This document shows, one piece after another, positions 37,244 to 48,475 of a DNA stretch of 64,000 nucleotides. Positions within the stretch are counted from its first letter, which is position 1, and every line of letters starts with the position of its first letter. A program made the translations under genes and the position numbers. This DNA comes from Streptococcus infantis. GTDB taxonomy: Bacteria > Bacillota > Bacilli > Lactobacillales > Streptococcaceae. Location: contig NZ_JAHDAP010000001.1 in NCBI RefSeq assembly GCF_018499575.1, positions 930,001-994,000 of the forward strand, in the 5' to 3' direction. The notes below the pieces were generated by a model. The model was not told where the DNA came from and searched no databases. It was given only the letters and a program-made list of their open reading frames with translations.

Positions 37244-39610
37244 ATGGAAGTTTATTTTACAGGTACGATTGAACGTATTATTTTTGAAAATATCAGCAAC
37301 TTTTACCGTATTCTCCTTTTAGATATCGATGATACCAATGCCGAAAACTTTGATGATTTTGAAATCATTGTTACAGGGACCATGGCTGATGTCATTGAGG
37401 GAGAGGAATACACTTTTTGGGGGCAGATTGTCCAACACTCCAAATACGGGGAACAACTCCAAATGACTCGTTACGAACGAGCAAAGCCAACTAGTAAAGG
37501 ATTAGTCAAGTATTTTTCAAGTAGCCACTTCAAAGGGATTGGTCTTAAAACTGCCCAAAAAATTGTGGAACTCTATGGAGACAATACCATCGATGAAATT
37601 CTGGAGCATCCTGAGAAGCTCGAAACCATCTCAGGACTATCTTCCAAAAGTCGTGAGGCCTTCGTTTCTACCCTCCGCCTCAACTACGGTACAGAAATGA
37701 TCTTGGCCAAACTTGCTAACTACGGGATTCCAAATAAATTAGCTATTCAAATCCAGGATACTTATAAAGAGGAAACCATCGATATTGTTGAAAATTATCC
37801 TTATCAGTTAGTAGAGGATATCAAAGGCTTGGGCTTTACCATCGCTGACCAATTAGCAGAAGAACTTGGCATTGAAAGTCAGGCCCCCGAACGTTTCCGA
37901 GCAGGACTTATTCATAGCCTTTTAAACGCTTGCATGGAAAGTGGCGACACTTATATTGAAGCTAGAGACTTATTAGAAAAGACTCTAGATCTACTGGAAT
38001 CCTCACGTCCTGTAGAACTGGAACCAAGTCAACTTTCTCAAGAACTGTCCAACCTCATTGAAGAAGAAAAAGTCCAACAAGTTGATACGAAAATCTTTGA
38101 CAACAGCCTCTTTTTCGCTGAAGAGGGAATTCACAATCACCTCATTCGCATCCTTGAAAAAGAAGAACCCAATAAACATGAAATAAAAATCATCCAGGAG
38201 CAGATCGCAACTGTTGAGGAAGAATTAGGAATCCAATACGATGCCATTCAAAAACAGGCAATCTGCGATGCCATCCAAAACAAGGTCTTTATCCTGACTG
38301 GCGGACCTGGGACAGGTAAAACCACTGTTATCAATGGGATTATTGCCGTCTATGCTCTATTAGAAGGACTGGACCTTCGAAATAAAAGTAATCTACCGAT
38401 TCTCCTTGCTGCTCCAACTGGTCGTGCGGCTCGTCGCATGAATGAACTAACAGGCTTGCCGAGTGCAACGATTCACCGCCACTTGGGTATGACTGGTGAC
38501 GACGACACAAGCCATTTGGAAGATTATCTAGATGCTGACTTTATCATCGTAGATGAGTTTTCCATGGTAGATACCTGGTTAGCCAATCAACTCTTCTCAA
38601 ACATCTCCTCTAATAGTAAAATTCTCATCGTTGGAGATAGTGACCAGTTGCCATCGGTTAGCCCTGGTCAAGTTCTGGCTGACTTACTCCGGATTCCAAG
38701 TATCCCGCAGACGAGATTGGAACGAATATATCGTCAGAGCGAAGAATCAACCATTGTCACCCTTGCTAGTCAGATTCGTCAGGGAATTTTGCCTGCAGAT
38801 TTCACCAAGAAAAAAGCAGACCGTTCCTACTTTGAAATCGCTAGTAATCATATCCCAGCTACCATTGAAAAAATCCTAGACGCAGCCATTAGAAGTGGTA
38901 TCCCTGCTCGAGACATCCAAGTTCTGGCTCCTATGTATCGTGGTGCAGCAGGAATCGATGCCATCAATCAACTCATGCAAGAACTACTTAATCCTCTTCA
39001 AAAGGGACAAATTAGTTTTGAAGCAAGCCAATTTCAGTATCGTACGGGAGATAAGGTCATTCATCTGGTCAACGATGCAGAAGTCAATGTTTTTAACGGA
39101 GACCTAGGCTACATTACGGACCTCATCCCTGCTAAATACACCGAGTCCAAACAAGATGAAATGATGATTGATTTTGATGGAAACGAGGTTTCCTATCCTC
39201 GAAATGAATGGTACAAGATCCGTCTTGCCTATGCCATGAGTATCCATAAGTCACAAGGGAGCGAGTTTCCAGTTGTGATTCTTCCAATTACTAGTGCTAG
39301 CAAGCGCATGCTGGAGCGTAATCTCATCTACACTGCTATTACTCGGGCCAAAAGCAAACTCATCCTACTCGGTGAACTTCAAGCCTTTGACTATGCGACC
39401 AAACATATCGGAACAGCTCGTAAAACCTATCTGATTGAACGTTTCAGCGACTTAACTGAAAGCTCTGAAGAAGTAAATGAGCCAATTCTCGAACCCACAA
39501 ATCATATTAACCCTCATCAATCTTACAGACTAACTGAAGATAACTGGACTAATATCCCAGCCATGATTGGGATTAGCCAAGATGACCTTGAGGAGTTTTT
39601 CGGAAAATAA
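37244..39610 (+). CDS. recD2: RecD2 5'-3' DNA helicase
   Basis: A superfamily 1B helicase found without RecBC; in Bacillus it acts in replication fork and mismatch repair. The 788-residue protein has an N-terminal region with helix-hairpin-helix repeats (about 90-230), Walker A GGPGTGKT (353-360), DEFSMVDTWL as motif II, GDSDQLPSVSPGQVL as motif III, RQSEESTIVTLA, and the SH3-like and C-terminal motif VI YTAITRAKSKLIL. AAAGGA precedes the ATG. Confidence 0.95.
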   Translation: MEVYFTGTIERIIFENISNFYRILLLDIDDTNAENFDDFEIIVTGTMADVIEGEEYTFWGQIVQHSKYGEQLQMTRYERAKPTSKGLVKYFSSSHFKGIGLKTAQKIVELYGDNTIDEILEHPEKLETISGLSSKSREAFVSTLRLNYGTEMILAKLANYGIPNKLAIQIQDTYKEETIDIVENYPYQLVEDIKGLGFTIADQLAEELGIESQAPERFRAGLIHSLLNACMESGDTYIEARDLLEKTLDLLESSRPVELEPSQLSQELSNLIEEEKVQQVDTKIFDNSLFFAEEGIHNHLIRILEKEEPNKHEIKIIQEQIATVEEELGIQYDAIQKQAICDAIQNKVFILTGGPGTGKTTVINGIIAVYALLEGLDLRNKSNLPILLAAPTGRAARRMNELTGLPSATIHRHLGMTGDDDTSHLEDYLDADFIIVDEFSMVDTWLANQLFSNISSNSKILIVGDSDQLPSVSPGQVLADLLRIPSIPQTRLERIYRQSEESTIVTLASQIRQGILPADFTKKKADRSYFEIASNHIPATIEKILDAAIRSGIPARDIQVLAPMYRGAAGIDAINQLMQELLNPLQKGQISFEASQFQYRTGDKVIHLVNDAEVNVFNGDLGYITDLIPAKYTESKQDEMMIDFDGNEVSYPRNEWYKIRLAYAMSIHKSQGSEFPVVILPITSASKRMLERNLIYTAITRAKSKLILLGELQAFDYATKHIGTARKTYLIERFSDLTESSEEVNEPILEPTNHINPHQSYRLTEDNWTNIPAMIGISQDDLEEFFGK

Positions 39611-39614
39611 AGCA

Positions 39615-39644
39615 CAAAAAAACCACCGAATCCGGTGGTTTTTT
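39615..39644. terminator. Bidirectional terminator between recD2 and tig
   Basis: AAAAAACCACCG/CGGTGGTTTTTT with a short loop; A and T tracts on both sides. Confidence 0.9.
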
Positions 39645-39655
39645 ATCTTTTCAGA

Positions 39656-40939
39656 TTATTTTACTGTTGCAGTGCTTGTGATCAATTCAACAGCTTTTTT
39701 GATTGTGATATCGTGTTTCAACATGTCAGCTGAAAGCAAGCTTTGTACTTGGGCAACTTCCATGTTGTAATCTGCAGCCAATTGCTCGATTTCTTTTTGG
39801 ATTTCTTCTTCAGTAGCGTCAAATCCTTCAGCTTTCGCAACTGCTTCGATAACAAGGTTAGTCTTAGTGCGTGACTCAGCTTCTGCTTCGTATTGTTTGT
39901 GAAGGTCTTCTTGAGTAGTTCCAGTGATTTGGAAGTACATGTCAGGGTTGATACCTTGACGTTGCAAGTTTCCAAGGAACTCATTTACTGAGCGGTGAAC
40001 TTCTTCGTGGATCATTTCTTCTGGAAGTTCTACGATTTCAGCGTTTTCAACTGCTTTATCGATTGCTGCACCTTCAACGGCATCAGTGTAAGCTTCTTCT
40101 TTAGCAGCAGCTAATTCTTTGCGGTATTTTTCTTTCAATTCGTCAAGAGTTTCAACTTCTTCGTCGATATCTTTTGCAAGTTCATCGTCAAGAGCTGGAA
40201 CTTCTTTAGCTTTAACTTCGTGGATAGTTGTTACGAATTTAGCTTCTTTACCAGCAAGGTCTTCTGCTTGGTAGTCTTCTGGGAATGTTACGATAACGTC
40301 AACAGTTTCACCAGCTGAATGTCCAACTAATTGGTCTTCGAAACCAGGGATGAATTGACCTGAACCAAGTCCAAGTGAGAAGTTTTCACCTTTTCCGCCG
40401 TCAAATTCAACACCGTCGATAGAACCAACGAAGTCAATAACAACAGTGTCGCCGTTTTCAGCAGCACCTTCTTTGATCACCAATTCAGCCAAGTTGTTGC
40501 GTTCACGTTCGATACGTGCATCTACATCAGCGTCAGTTACTTCTTTATCTACATCAACTGATACTTCAAGGTTTTTGTATTCACCCAATTTTACTTCAGG
40601 TTTTGTAACAACTTCTGCAGTGATAACCCAATCCTGACCTTTTTCCATAGAAGTTACGTCAATTTTTGGTTGAGCAACTACTTCAAGACCAGCTTCTTTA
40701 ACAGCTGCTTCATAAGCGTCTGGCAAAAGAGCGTTCATTGCATCTTGGTAAAGTGCTTCTTCACCAAATTTTTGGTCGAAGATAGGACGTGGAAGGTGAC
40801 CTTTACGGAAACCTGGAACGTTAAGAGTTTTCTTTACTGAGTTAAATACACGGTCCAATTCTGGTTTGATTTGGTCTTGAGAGATAGTGAAAGTCAAGAC
40901 ACCACGGTTTGTTTCTTTGTTTTCAAATGATACAGACAT
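39656..40939 (-). CDS. tig: Trigger factor chaperone
   Basis: Ribosome-associated chaperone and prolyl isomerase that meets nascent chains at the exit tunnel. The 427-residue protein has the ribosome-binding domain (about 1-150, signature [11 protein letters not shown] at 40-50), an FKBP-type isomerase domain (about 160-245, [19 protein letters not shown]) and a helical C-terminal arm. Codon use is strongly biased, as for highly expressed genes. A promoter with both boxes lies 36 nt upstream of the start. Confidence 0.97.
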   Translation of the reverse strand: MSVSFENKETNRGVLTFTISQDQIKPELDRVFNSVKKTLNVPGFRKGHLPRPIFDQKFGEEALYQDAMNALLPDAYEAAVKEAGLEVVAQPKIDVTSMEKGQDWVITAEVVTKPEVKLGEYKNLEVSVDVDKEVTDADVDARIERERNNLAELVIKEGAAENGDTVVIDFVGSIDGVEFDGGKGENFSLGLGSGQFIPGFEDQLVGHSAGETVDVIVTFPEDYQAEDLAGKEAKFVTTIHEVKAKEVPALDDELAKDIDEEVETLDELKEKYRKELAAAKEEAYTDAVEGAAIDKAVENAEIVELPEEMIHEEVHRSVNEFLGNLQRQGINPDMYFQITGTTQEDLHKQYEAEAESRTKTNLVIEAVAKAEGFDATEEEIQKEIEQLAADYNMEVAQVQSLLSADMLKHDITIKKAVELITSTATVK

Positions 40940-40974
40940 TCTGTCATTTCTCCTTAAAATTTTTAATACAGTCC

Positions 40975-41004
40975 ATTATACCACATAGTAGCGAACTTTT
41001 TCAA
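40975..41004 (-). promoter_or_regulatory. Promoter of tig
   Basis: TTGAAA (40999-41004), 18-nt spacer ending TGTGG, TATAAT (40975-40980) on the minus strand. Confidence 0.8.
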
Positions 41005-41050
41005 GTAATGGATGCGCTTTTCGTCCATGCTTCAGTTACATTCTATTCCC

Positions 41051-41683
41051 CTAAAATTCATCAGAACCCACTAAATGATGTTGAAAAGCATAAACTGCTG
41101 CCTGGGTACGATCACTGACCTGAAGTTTGGCAAGAATATTGGAAACATGGGTTTTCACCGTCTTGAGGGAGATGAACAATTCATCAGCAATACGCTGATT
41201 TTCATACCCCTTTGCAATCAGTTGAAGGACATCTCGTTCACGGGCAGTTAATTCTTCGTGAAGTTCGACGTGATTACGGTGGTATTCCACCTTCTTACTC
41301 ACCTCTTGTTCAATGGCTAACTCTCCAGCCGCTACCTTTTGAACAGCATGGAACAATTCATCAGCACTTGATGTCTTGAGCATATAGCCTTTAGCACCCG
41401 CATTTAAAACGGGCATGATTTTTTCATTGTCTAGGTAAGAGGTCACTATCAAGATTTTAGCCTCTGGCCATTCTTTGAGAATAGCTAGTGTTGCGTCAAT
41501 CCCGTTGACTTCTGGCATCACAATATCCATCACAATCACATCGGGGCGAAGATCCAAAGCCATGGAAATCCCTTCAGCTCCATTAGTTGCCTCTCCAACA
41601 ACTTCTACACCATCTTGTAATTCAAAATAACTTTTTAAACCAAGACGCACCATTTGGTGGTCATCTACTAATAATAGTTTCAT
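41051..41683 (-). CDS. liaR: Response regulator LiaR (VraR-like)
   Basis: A 210-residue NarL/LuxR-type regulator that activates the cell-envelope stress response. The receiver domain has acidic pocket DD7-8, phosphoacceptor Asp53 in VMDIVMPE and a conserved Lys near 103; the C-terminal LuxR helix-turn-helix begins LTARERDVLQLIAKGYENQRIADEL. It lies 18 nt after liaS and is last in liaFSR. Known as TCS03 in pneumococcus. Tig lies beyond its stop without an evident strong terminator. Confidence 0.94.
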   Translation of the reverse strand: MKLLLVDDHQMVRLGLKSYFELQDGVEVVGEATNGAEGISMALDLRPDVIVMDIVMPEVNGIDATLAILKEWPEAKILIVTSYLDNEKIMPVLNAGAKGYMLKTSSADELFHAVQKVAAGELAIEQEVSKKVEYHRNHVELHEELTARERDVLQLIAKGYENQRIADELFISLKTVKTHVSNILAKLQVSDRTQAAVYAFQHHLVGSDEF

Positions 41684-41701
41684 TTTATTTCCTTTTGTTC
41701 A

Positions 41702-42691
41702 TCAATCCAGCAAGGGTATACGAATATCCACTGCCAACCCCTGCTTGGGCGCTGTTAATAGTTGGATGGTCCCCGCCATATCTTCCACTCGTTCTTTGAT
41801 ATTCCTTAGTCCATAGCTAAGTTCATCAACATCACCTAGCTGAAAGCCACGACCATTGTCTACTACCTTTAACTGCAACTCTGTTTCCGTTTGATAAAGA
41901 TAAACATCCAGACAAGAAGCCTGGGCATGACGAAGCGTATTACTGAACAATTCTTGGACGATACGAAAGACATGCTCCTCAATCTTTTTAGGTAGTTGGT
42001 CTACCTGATGTTTAAAGCTGACTTTGAGTTCACTTTTTTCTTCCAATTCTTTGAGAAGCAACTGAATCCCCTCAACCAGACTCTTTTGTTCCAGTTCGAT
42101 TGGTCGTAAATGTAAAAGTAGAATACGTAAATCTCTTTGGGCTGTCTCCAAAATAGCTGTCACACTCTGGAGTTGTGTCTGCATCTTCTCTTTGTCTAAT
42201 CTGGAAGCTTGTTGACTGAGTCCTGATAACATCATATGGGCCGCAAAAATTTCCTGACTAACTGTGTCGTGCAAGTCACGCGCAATTCGCTTGCGCTCCT
42301 TTTCAATAACCTGCTCTTCCTTGACCAAGGCTTGATTATCTGCTTTTTGAATAGCTTCTGTCAACAAAGCAAGCTTGCCTGATAAATTTTTAAAACTTGC
42401 GTCTAAGTCGGCATCCCCAAGACTTTTAATCTCTTTACCAGTCAGCAGATTTTTAAGATTTGCTTGGATTCTTCTTCTTGAAATTTCGTCAACCATTGTC
42501 CAAAACAAGACCAATAAAAAGGCTAGAGCAAGACTAAACATCAAAGCTAGAAATAGGATTTTTTCTGTCTTTTCTAAATCTTGGAAAAGAGAAGTCCATT
42601 CCAAATCTAAGATCTTAAAAATGCTTCGAAATAGAAAAGCAACAAAGAGAACAGAGGTGAGTCCAATTAAAATATAGGGTTGCTTTTTCAT
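41702..42691 (-). CDS. liaS: Sensor histidine kinase LiaS (VraS-like)
   Basis: A 329-residue membrane kinase of the intramembrane-sensing NarX-like class: two N-terminal helices (about 7-27 and 43-66) with almost no outer loop, a coiled stretch, the HisKA_3 box RIARDLHDTVSQEIFAA with His141, and an ATPase domain with N box FSNTLRHA, G1 VVDNGRGF and G2 YGLRNIKERVEDM. It partners LiaR. Its start overlaps liaF by 4 nt. Confidence 0.94.
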   Translation of the reverse strand: MKKQPYILIGLTSVLFVAFLFRSIFKILDLEWTSLFQDLEKTEKILFLALMFSLALAFLLVLFWTMVDEISRRRIQANLKNLLTGKEIKSLGDADLDASFKNLSGKLALLTEAIQKADNQALVKEEQVIEKERKRIARDLHDTVSQEIFAAHMMLSGLSQQASRLDKEKMQTQLQSVTAILETAQRDLRILLLHLRPIELEQKSLVEGIQLLLKELEEKSELKVSFKHQVDQLPKKIEEHVFRIVQELFSNTLRHAQASCLDVYLYQTETELQLKVVDNGRGFQLGDVDELSYGLRNIKERVEDMAGTIQLLTAPKQGLAVDIRIPLLD

Positions 42692-43386
42692 CCTCTCACC
42701 ACCTCAACATCTCCAACCATGGTTGTTAAGAAAATCTTAACACTCTTAGGACTCTTGAGATAGTCTCTGGTTTCTTGATGGAATTGTTCATTCCGTAAAG
42801 CACGTTTAGGCTGGTCAAAGAAGGTTAAATCTCCATACAGAGAATTGACACTAAGGCTGACTTCTACATCCACTGGTACGATAATTCTTGTCGTACCTAC
42901 TAGTTTTCTCAAGATGATGACATTGTCATGATTGCTCAAAATCACATGCTCCAAATGAATAGTATCTTTCCCCATAAGACGAAAGAGATTAATATCATCA
43001 AAACGACAGGTCTGGTAGCTTGAGAAGTGATGAAGATTTCCAAACCAACGATTTTTCTCCCTCTTTACAGTTATGACATCTTCAAAGACTAGGTTGGTAT
43101 CTTCTCTTTCTTGATTCATCATGGGATAAAGCAAGAAAAGGCTGTATATCAAGGCCACAAAGATAGCTAAAATAACAAAGGGATTGAGCATGATAATAAA
43201 GAAAAATAGGATGCTCACTGCTACTAAAATGGAATTATTGCCCTGTTTTCCAGTATAGTATCGAATCAGCAGTAAAAACAAGAGCAAGATCAGTAGAAAA
43301 CGGGAAAAATGCTCTGATACCATCATAATCAGAGCTCCTGTCAATAAACAAGCTTCAATAAATAGAAAAATTTGAAATTTTCTCAT
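42688..43386 (-). CDS. liaF: LiaF/VraT membrane inhibitor of the Lia system
   Basis: A 232-residue protein with an N-terminal block of four membrane helices (about 5-25, 27-45, 48-63, 65-90) and a cytoplasmic beta-rich domain (about 115-232), the LiaF/YvqF layout (DUF2154/cell wall-active antibiotics response). In Streptococcus and Bacillus LiaF holds LiaS inactive until envelope stress. First gene of the operon; TGTGATAAAAT upstream resembles an extended -10. Confidence 0.93.
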   Translation of the reverse strand: MRKFQIFLFIEACLLTGALIMMVSEHFSRFLLILLLFLLLIRYYTGKQGNNSILVAVSILFFFIIMLNPFVILAIFVALIYSLFLLYPMMNQEREDTNLVFEDVITVKREKNRWFGNLHHFSSYQTCRFDDINLFRLMGKDTIHLEHVILSNHDNVIILRKLVGTTRIIVPVDVEVSLSVNSLYGDLTFFDQPKRALRNEQFHQETRDYLKSPKSVKIFLTTMVGDVEVVRG

Positions 43387-43450
43387 GTAACCGTCCTCTC
43401 TACTTTATTTTATCACAAATCCCAAAAGTCACATCAGTCTGAGGAATGAT

Positions 43451-43482
43451 AAAGAGACCGGGACTATAATCCCGATCTCTTT
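43451..43482 (-). terminator. Terminator between fni and liaF
   Basis: AAAGAGATCGGGAT and GTCCCGGTCTCTTT form a strong stem, separating the mevalonate operon from liaFSR. Confidence 0.88.
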
Positions 43483-43484
43483 CC

Positions 43485-45463
<1,979 letters not shown>

Positions 45464-45477
<14 letters not shown>

Positions 45478-46417
45478 CTTGGCTCAAATCCTTTGTCTTT
45501 GATACAATCAAGCGATAGCGTTGACCTAAGAGTTCTGCTAGGTGGTCCAAGTCTTTCTCTAGACAAAGAACCTTGACATTAGGGCCCGCATCCATGGTAA
45601 AGTAGCAAGATTCTCCTTGTTCCCTCAGCTGACGAACAAAATCCATAGCCTCATAACTAGCATCTGTCAGATAAGAGAAGGCTGGAGTTGCAGTCTTTGT
45701 TGTAGCATGCATAGCAAGGGCATTCTTCTCTGTCAATTCTCCAACTTTCTTAAAGTCATTTTCCTTGAGGTAGACCAACATATCCTTGTAGTCTTGTTCA
45801 GACTGACGAACCCAGTCTTCAAAGGTCGTCGAAGTTTCTACACAGAGCTTCATGCCATCTCGACTAGAGATTGGTTTTTTTTGGTCTTCCAAGACCAACA
45901 TAATCATAGCAAGTTTCAAGTCAGTTTCAACTGGGTAAATCTCTCCACTATCCTTGTCCCAAGCTGCTAAGGGACCATAAAAACTACGAGATGAAGACCC
46001 CGATGCAAACTTAGCTTCCAAAGCCAATTCTCTGCGATTCATCCCAAGTTGGAAATATGCATTACAAGCTTTAACCAGAGCAGACAAACCACTGGAACTC
46101 GAAGAAAGACCTGCTGCTGTTGGCATATTGTTCTTAGTATCGATACGAACAAAACCTGCTCCTTCAGGGCGGTAGCGATCAATGATTTTACTCATCTTGG
46201 CATGCTCTGCTTCGTTTTGAAGTTGACCATTGATATAAAAAGTATCTGCGGTTGCATCTGCTGGTAAAGGAGAAAGTGTCGTCTCCGTATACATATTTTC
46301 TAAAGTCAGAGAGATACTACTAGTCGCAGGAACCATCTCTTTTTCTTTTTTCTTCCCCCAATATTTGATAATAGCAATATTGGCATAGGAACGTACTGTT
46401 ACAGGCTTTCGATCCAT
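45464..46417 (-). CDS. mvaD: Diphosphomevalonate decarboxylase
   Basis: Makes isopentenyl diphosphate by ATP-dependent decarboxylation. The 317-residue GHMP protein opens with VRSYANIAIIKYWGKK, the active-site lysine motif, then has the ATP loop PTAAGLSSSSSGLSAL (about 99-114), SGSSSRSFYGPLAAW and the catalytic Asp in TMDAGPNVKVL near 278. Overlaps mvaK1 by 19 nt and mvaK2 by 14 nt. Confidence 0.95.
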
Positions 46418-47277
46418 GTCTGAACAGCTCCTTTCTCTTCTAATCTTTCTGCTAAATCTTGAGCTTGGCGATCGTCAGCCGCCAAAGCAATGATACATCC
46501 ACCTAGACCACCACCACTCATCTTAGCGCCTAGAGCCCCATGTTGGAGAGCAGTTTCAACCAAGGCATCCGCCTCAGGACTACTGACTCCTATTTCTTTT
46601 AGATTTCCATGTGCTTTTGTTAAAATTTCTCCCAGCTTCGCAGCATCTTTTGTTTTTATGGCTTCTTCTGCTTGCTGGGTCAACTCTCCTAGTGCATGCA
46701 AGAAAGGTAAAGCATCCTTACCCTTACTCTGTACAACTTGGATCGCTTCACGAGTATGTCCATAGACTCCTGTATCTGCAATGACCAGATAAGCCGACAA
46801 GTCCATGGCTAGTTCTTTAAAGCCAACATTCTTGATAAATCGAATAGGCTGATCACTAAGGCAGGTCTTGGCATCCAATCCACTAGGGTTCATATGGGCG
46901 ATCATCTCAGCGCGATTGACCAGGATTTCTAACACATCATACGGAAGTTCTGCTTCAAAATAATCAAATACCGCACGAATGGCTGCAATGCTAATGGCTG
47001 CTGAGGACCCCATCCCGCGTTTTTCAGGAATAGCCGAGTCAATTTGACAACGAATGCACGCTTCTTTGATATTCAGATACTCGAGAGAAGCATAGACTGC
47101 CATAGACAAGGTGTCCTCTTCAAATAGACGCCATGGTGTCGCTGCTGGAACCACCCGACAAGTCACTTCAACCTCTAAAAGAGGCAAAGAGATGGCTGGA
47201 TAACCGTAAACGACTGCATGCTCTCCTATTAAAATAATTTTACTATGTGCCTGACCGACACCAACTTCTTTTGTCAT
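46399..47277 (-). CDS. mvaK1: Mevalonate kinase
   Basis: First kinase of the pathway. The 292-residue GHMP kinase has KIILIGEHAVVYGYPAISLP, the ATP loop KRGMGSSAAISIA (about 87-99), HMNPSGLDAKTCLSD and the C-terminal GAKMSGGGLGGCIIAL. Pneumococcal mevalonate kinase is inhibited by diphosphomevalonate, and the same may hold here. First gene of the operon; AGGA is a weak ribosome site and a 7-bp hairpin (47291-47307) lies just upstream of it. Confidence 0.95.
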   Translation of the reverse strand: MTKEVGVGQAHSKIILIGEHAVVYGYPAISLPLLEVEVTCRVVPAATPWRLFEEDTLSMAVYASLEYLNIKEACIRCQIDSAIPEKRGMGSSAAISIAAIRAVFDYFEAELPYDVLEILVNRAEMIAHMNPSGLDAKTCLSDQPIRFIKNVGFKELAMDLSAYLVIADTGVYGHTREAIQVVQSKGKDALPFLHALGELTQQAEEAIKTKDAAKLGEILTKAHGNLKEIGVSSPEADALVETALQHGALGAKMSGGGLGGCIIALAADDRQAQDLAERLEEKGAVQTWIESL

Positions 47278-47360
47278 TTAATCCTACTATCAGACGAAAA
47301 TCGTCTGTTTCTAGATAACATTTTAGATCTTTATTCCTTTCTATTTTATTATATTTTCAC

Positions 47361-47390
47361 AAAAAAAGCGATTGTTTCCTTCACAATCGC
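47361..47390 (-). terminator. Terminator of the choline-binding protein gene
   Basis: GCGATTGTGAAGGAAACAATCGC followed by TTTTTTT on the minus strand, 9 nt past the stop. Confidence 0.9.
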
Positions 47391-47398
47391 CTCTTTCA

Positions 47399-48379
47399 TT
47401 ATTGAACCCATTCACCATTATAGTTGACGTAGTAACCATCTACAGTAGTATTCACAGCTAGGGCACCTGAACTATAGGCATAGTACCATTTCCCATTGAC
47501 TTGGAACCAGCCTGTCTTCATATCGCCATTACTTGCATTGAGATAGTACCAAGTTGAAGCGTCTTGAAGCCAGCCTGTTGCCATAGCTCCTGATGAACGA
47601 AGATAGTACCAATCGCCATTGATAGAAACCCATCCTGTTTTCATATCACCGTTTTGGACATCAAGATAATACCAAGTTGATCCTTCTTGATACCAGCCAG
47701 TTGCCATAGCACCTGATGAACGAAGATAGTACCACTTGTTACCAAGATATTGCCAACCAGTTTGCATTGTAGCAGTTGTTGGATCTAGATAGTACCAAGT
47801 TGAGTTATCATTGATCCAGCCAGCACGTCTTTCACCACCAAGATAGCTTTCTCCACTAATGTCTGTTTCAGCTAGATAATACCAGTTAGACTGATCGTAA
47901 AGCCAACCTGTTTTTAATGAATGATCTTGATTAAAGTAGTAGTTTGCTAATTTAAGAACTTCTGGACCTTCAAAGCCTTCACCATACTTTTTGCCAACAG
48001 TTAACGAATCCTTAGCCTCTAATTGTTGCCAGCCAACAAACTCTTGTAGTACCCCATTTTTATCAAAATAGTACCACTTCTGTTGAAGGCCAATTTCGAA
48101 GACTGGACGATTATCAAATAAATCATCACGATAACCCGTCCCAGGAATTTCTAAGTATTGCCAACCGACAACCATTTCTCCACTATCACCAAAATAGTAA
48201 GTTTTACCGTCTATTTTATGCCAATAGATTGCTTTATGGTCATCTTTTATATAATATTTTCTACTGTCCTTATCAACAAACTGACCACCTGTAGTATCTG
48301 CAAATACTGTATTTGTTGCTAACAGACTAAAGAAAAATACTGTTAGGCTAACTTGCATCATTTTTTTCAAAAAATTCAT
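47399..48379 (-). CDS. Choline-binding protein, CbpF/CbpC-like, without catalytic domain
   Basis: A 326-residue secreted precursor with signal peptide to about residue 27 (cleavage after VFA). The rest is choline-binding repeats: degenerate ones first (about 30-170, YYIKDDHKAIYWHKIDGK onward, with inserts), then regular repeats of about 20 residues with GW..., WYYL and SSGAMATGW (about 175-300), ending VNYNGEWVQ. This two-module plan is that of pneumococcal CbpF, which restrains the LytC lysozyme. No amidase, lysozyme or sortase motif is present. The ATG at 48379 follows GGAGGA. It sits between ritR and the mevalonate operon, the cbpC/cbpJ position of pneumococcus. Confidence 0.85.
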   Translation of the reverse strand: MNFLKKMMQVSLTVFFFSLLATNTVFADTTGGQFVDKDSRKYYIKDDHKAIYWHKIDGKTYYFGDSGEMVVGWQYLEIPGTGYRDDLFDNRPVFEIGLQQKWYYFDKNGVLQEFVGWQQLEAKDSLTVGKKYGEGFEGPEVLKLANYYFNQDHSLKTGWLYDQSNWYYLAETDISGESYLGGERRAGWINDNSTWYYLDPTTATMQTGWQYLGNKWYYLRSSGAMATGWYQEGSTWYYLDVQNGDMKTGWVSINGDWYYLRSSGAMATGWLQDASTWYYLNASNGDMKTGWFQVNGKWYYAYSSGALAVNTTVDGYYVNYNGEWVQ

Positions 48380-48398
48380 ACGTGTTTCCTCCAAAACA

Positions 48399-48427
48399 AT
48401 TGTAGCAAAGACTAAACTACATGTCAA
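48399..48427 (-). promoter_or_regulatory. Promoter of the choline-binding protein gene
   Basis: TTGACA (48422-48427), exact 17-nt spacer, TACAAT (48399-48404): a near-consensus promoter 19 nt before the start codon, implying strong constitutive transcription. Confidence 0.85.
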
Positions 48428-48441
48428 TATATACAATCCTC

Positions 48442-48471
48442 AAAAAAAAACAGTTGCATTTCTGTAACTGC
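48442..48471 (-). terminator. Terminator of gnd-ritR
   Basis: CAGTTACAGAAATGCAACTG stem-loop followed by nine T residues on the minus strand, 5 nt past the ritR stop. Confidence 0.88.
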
Positions 48472-48475
48472 TTTT

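Noticed and set aside
47460..47860. Tandem 60-bp similarities that could be read as a DNA repeat array or CRISPR
   Set aside because: They are in-frame choline-binding repeats of a secreted protein; unit spacing and divergence fit protein repeats, not CRISPR spacers.
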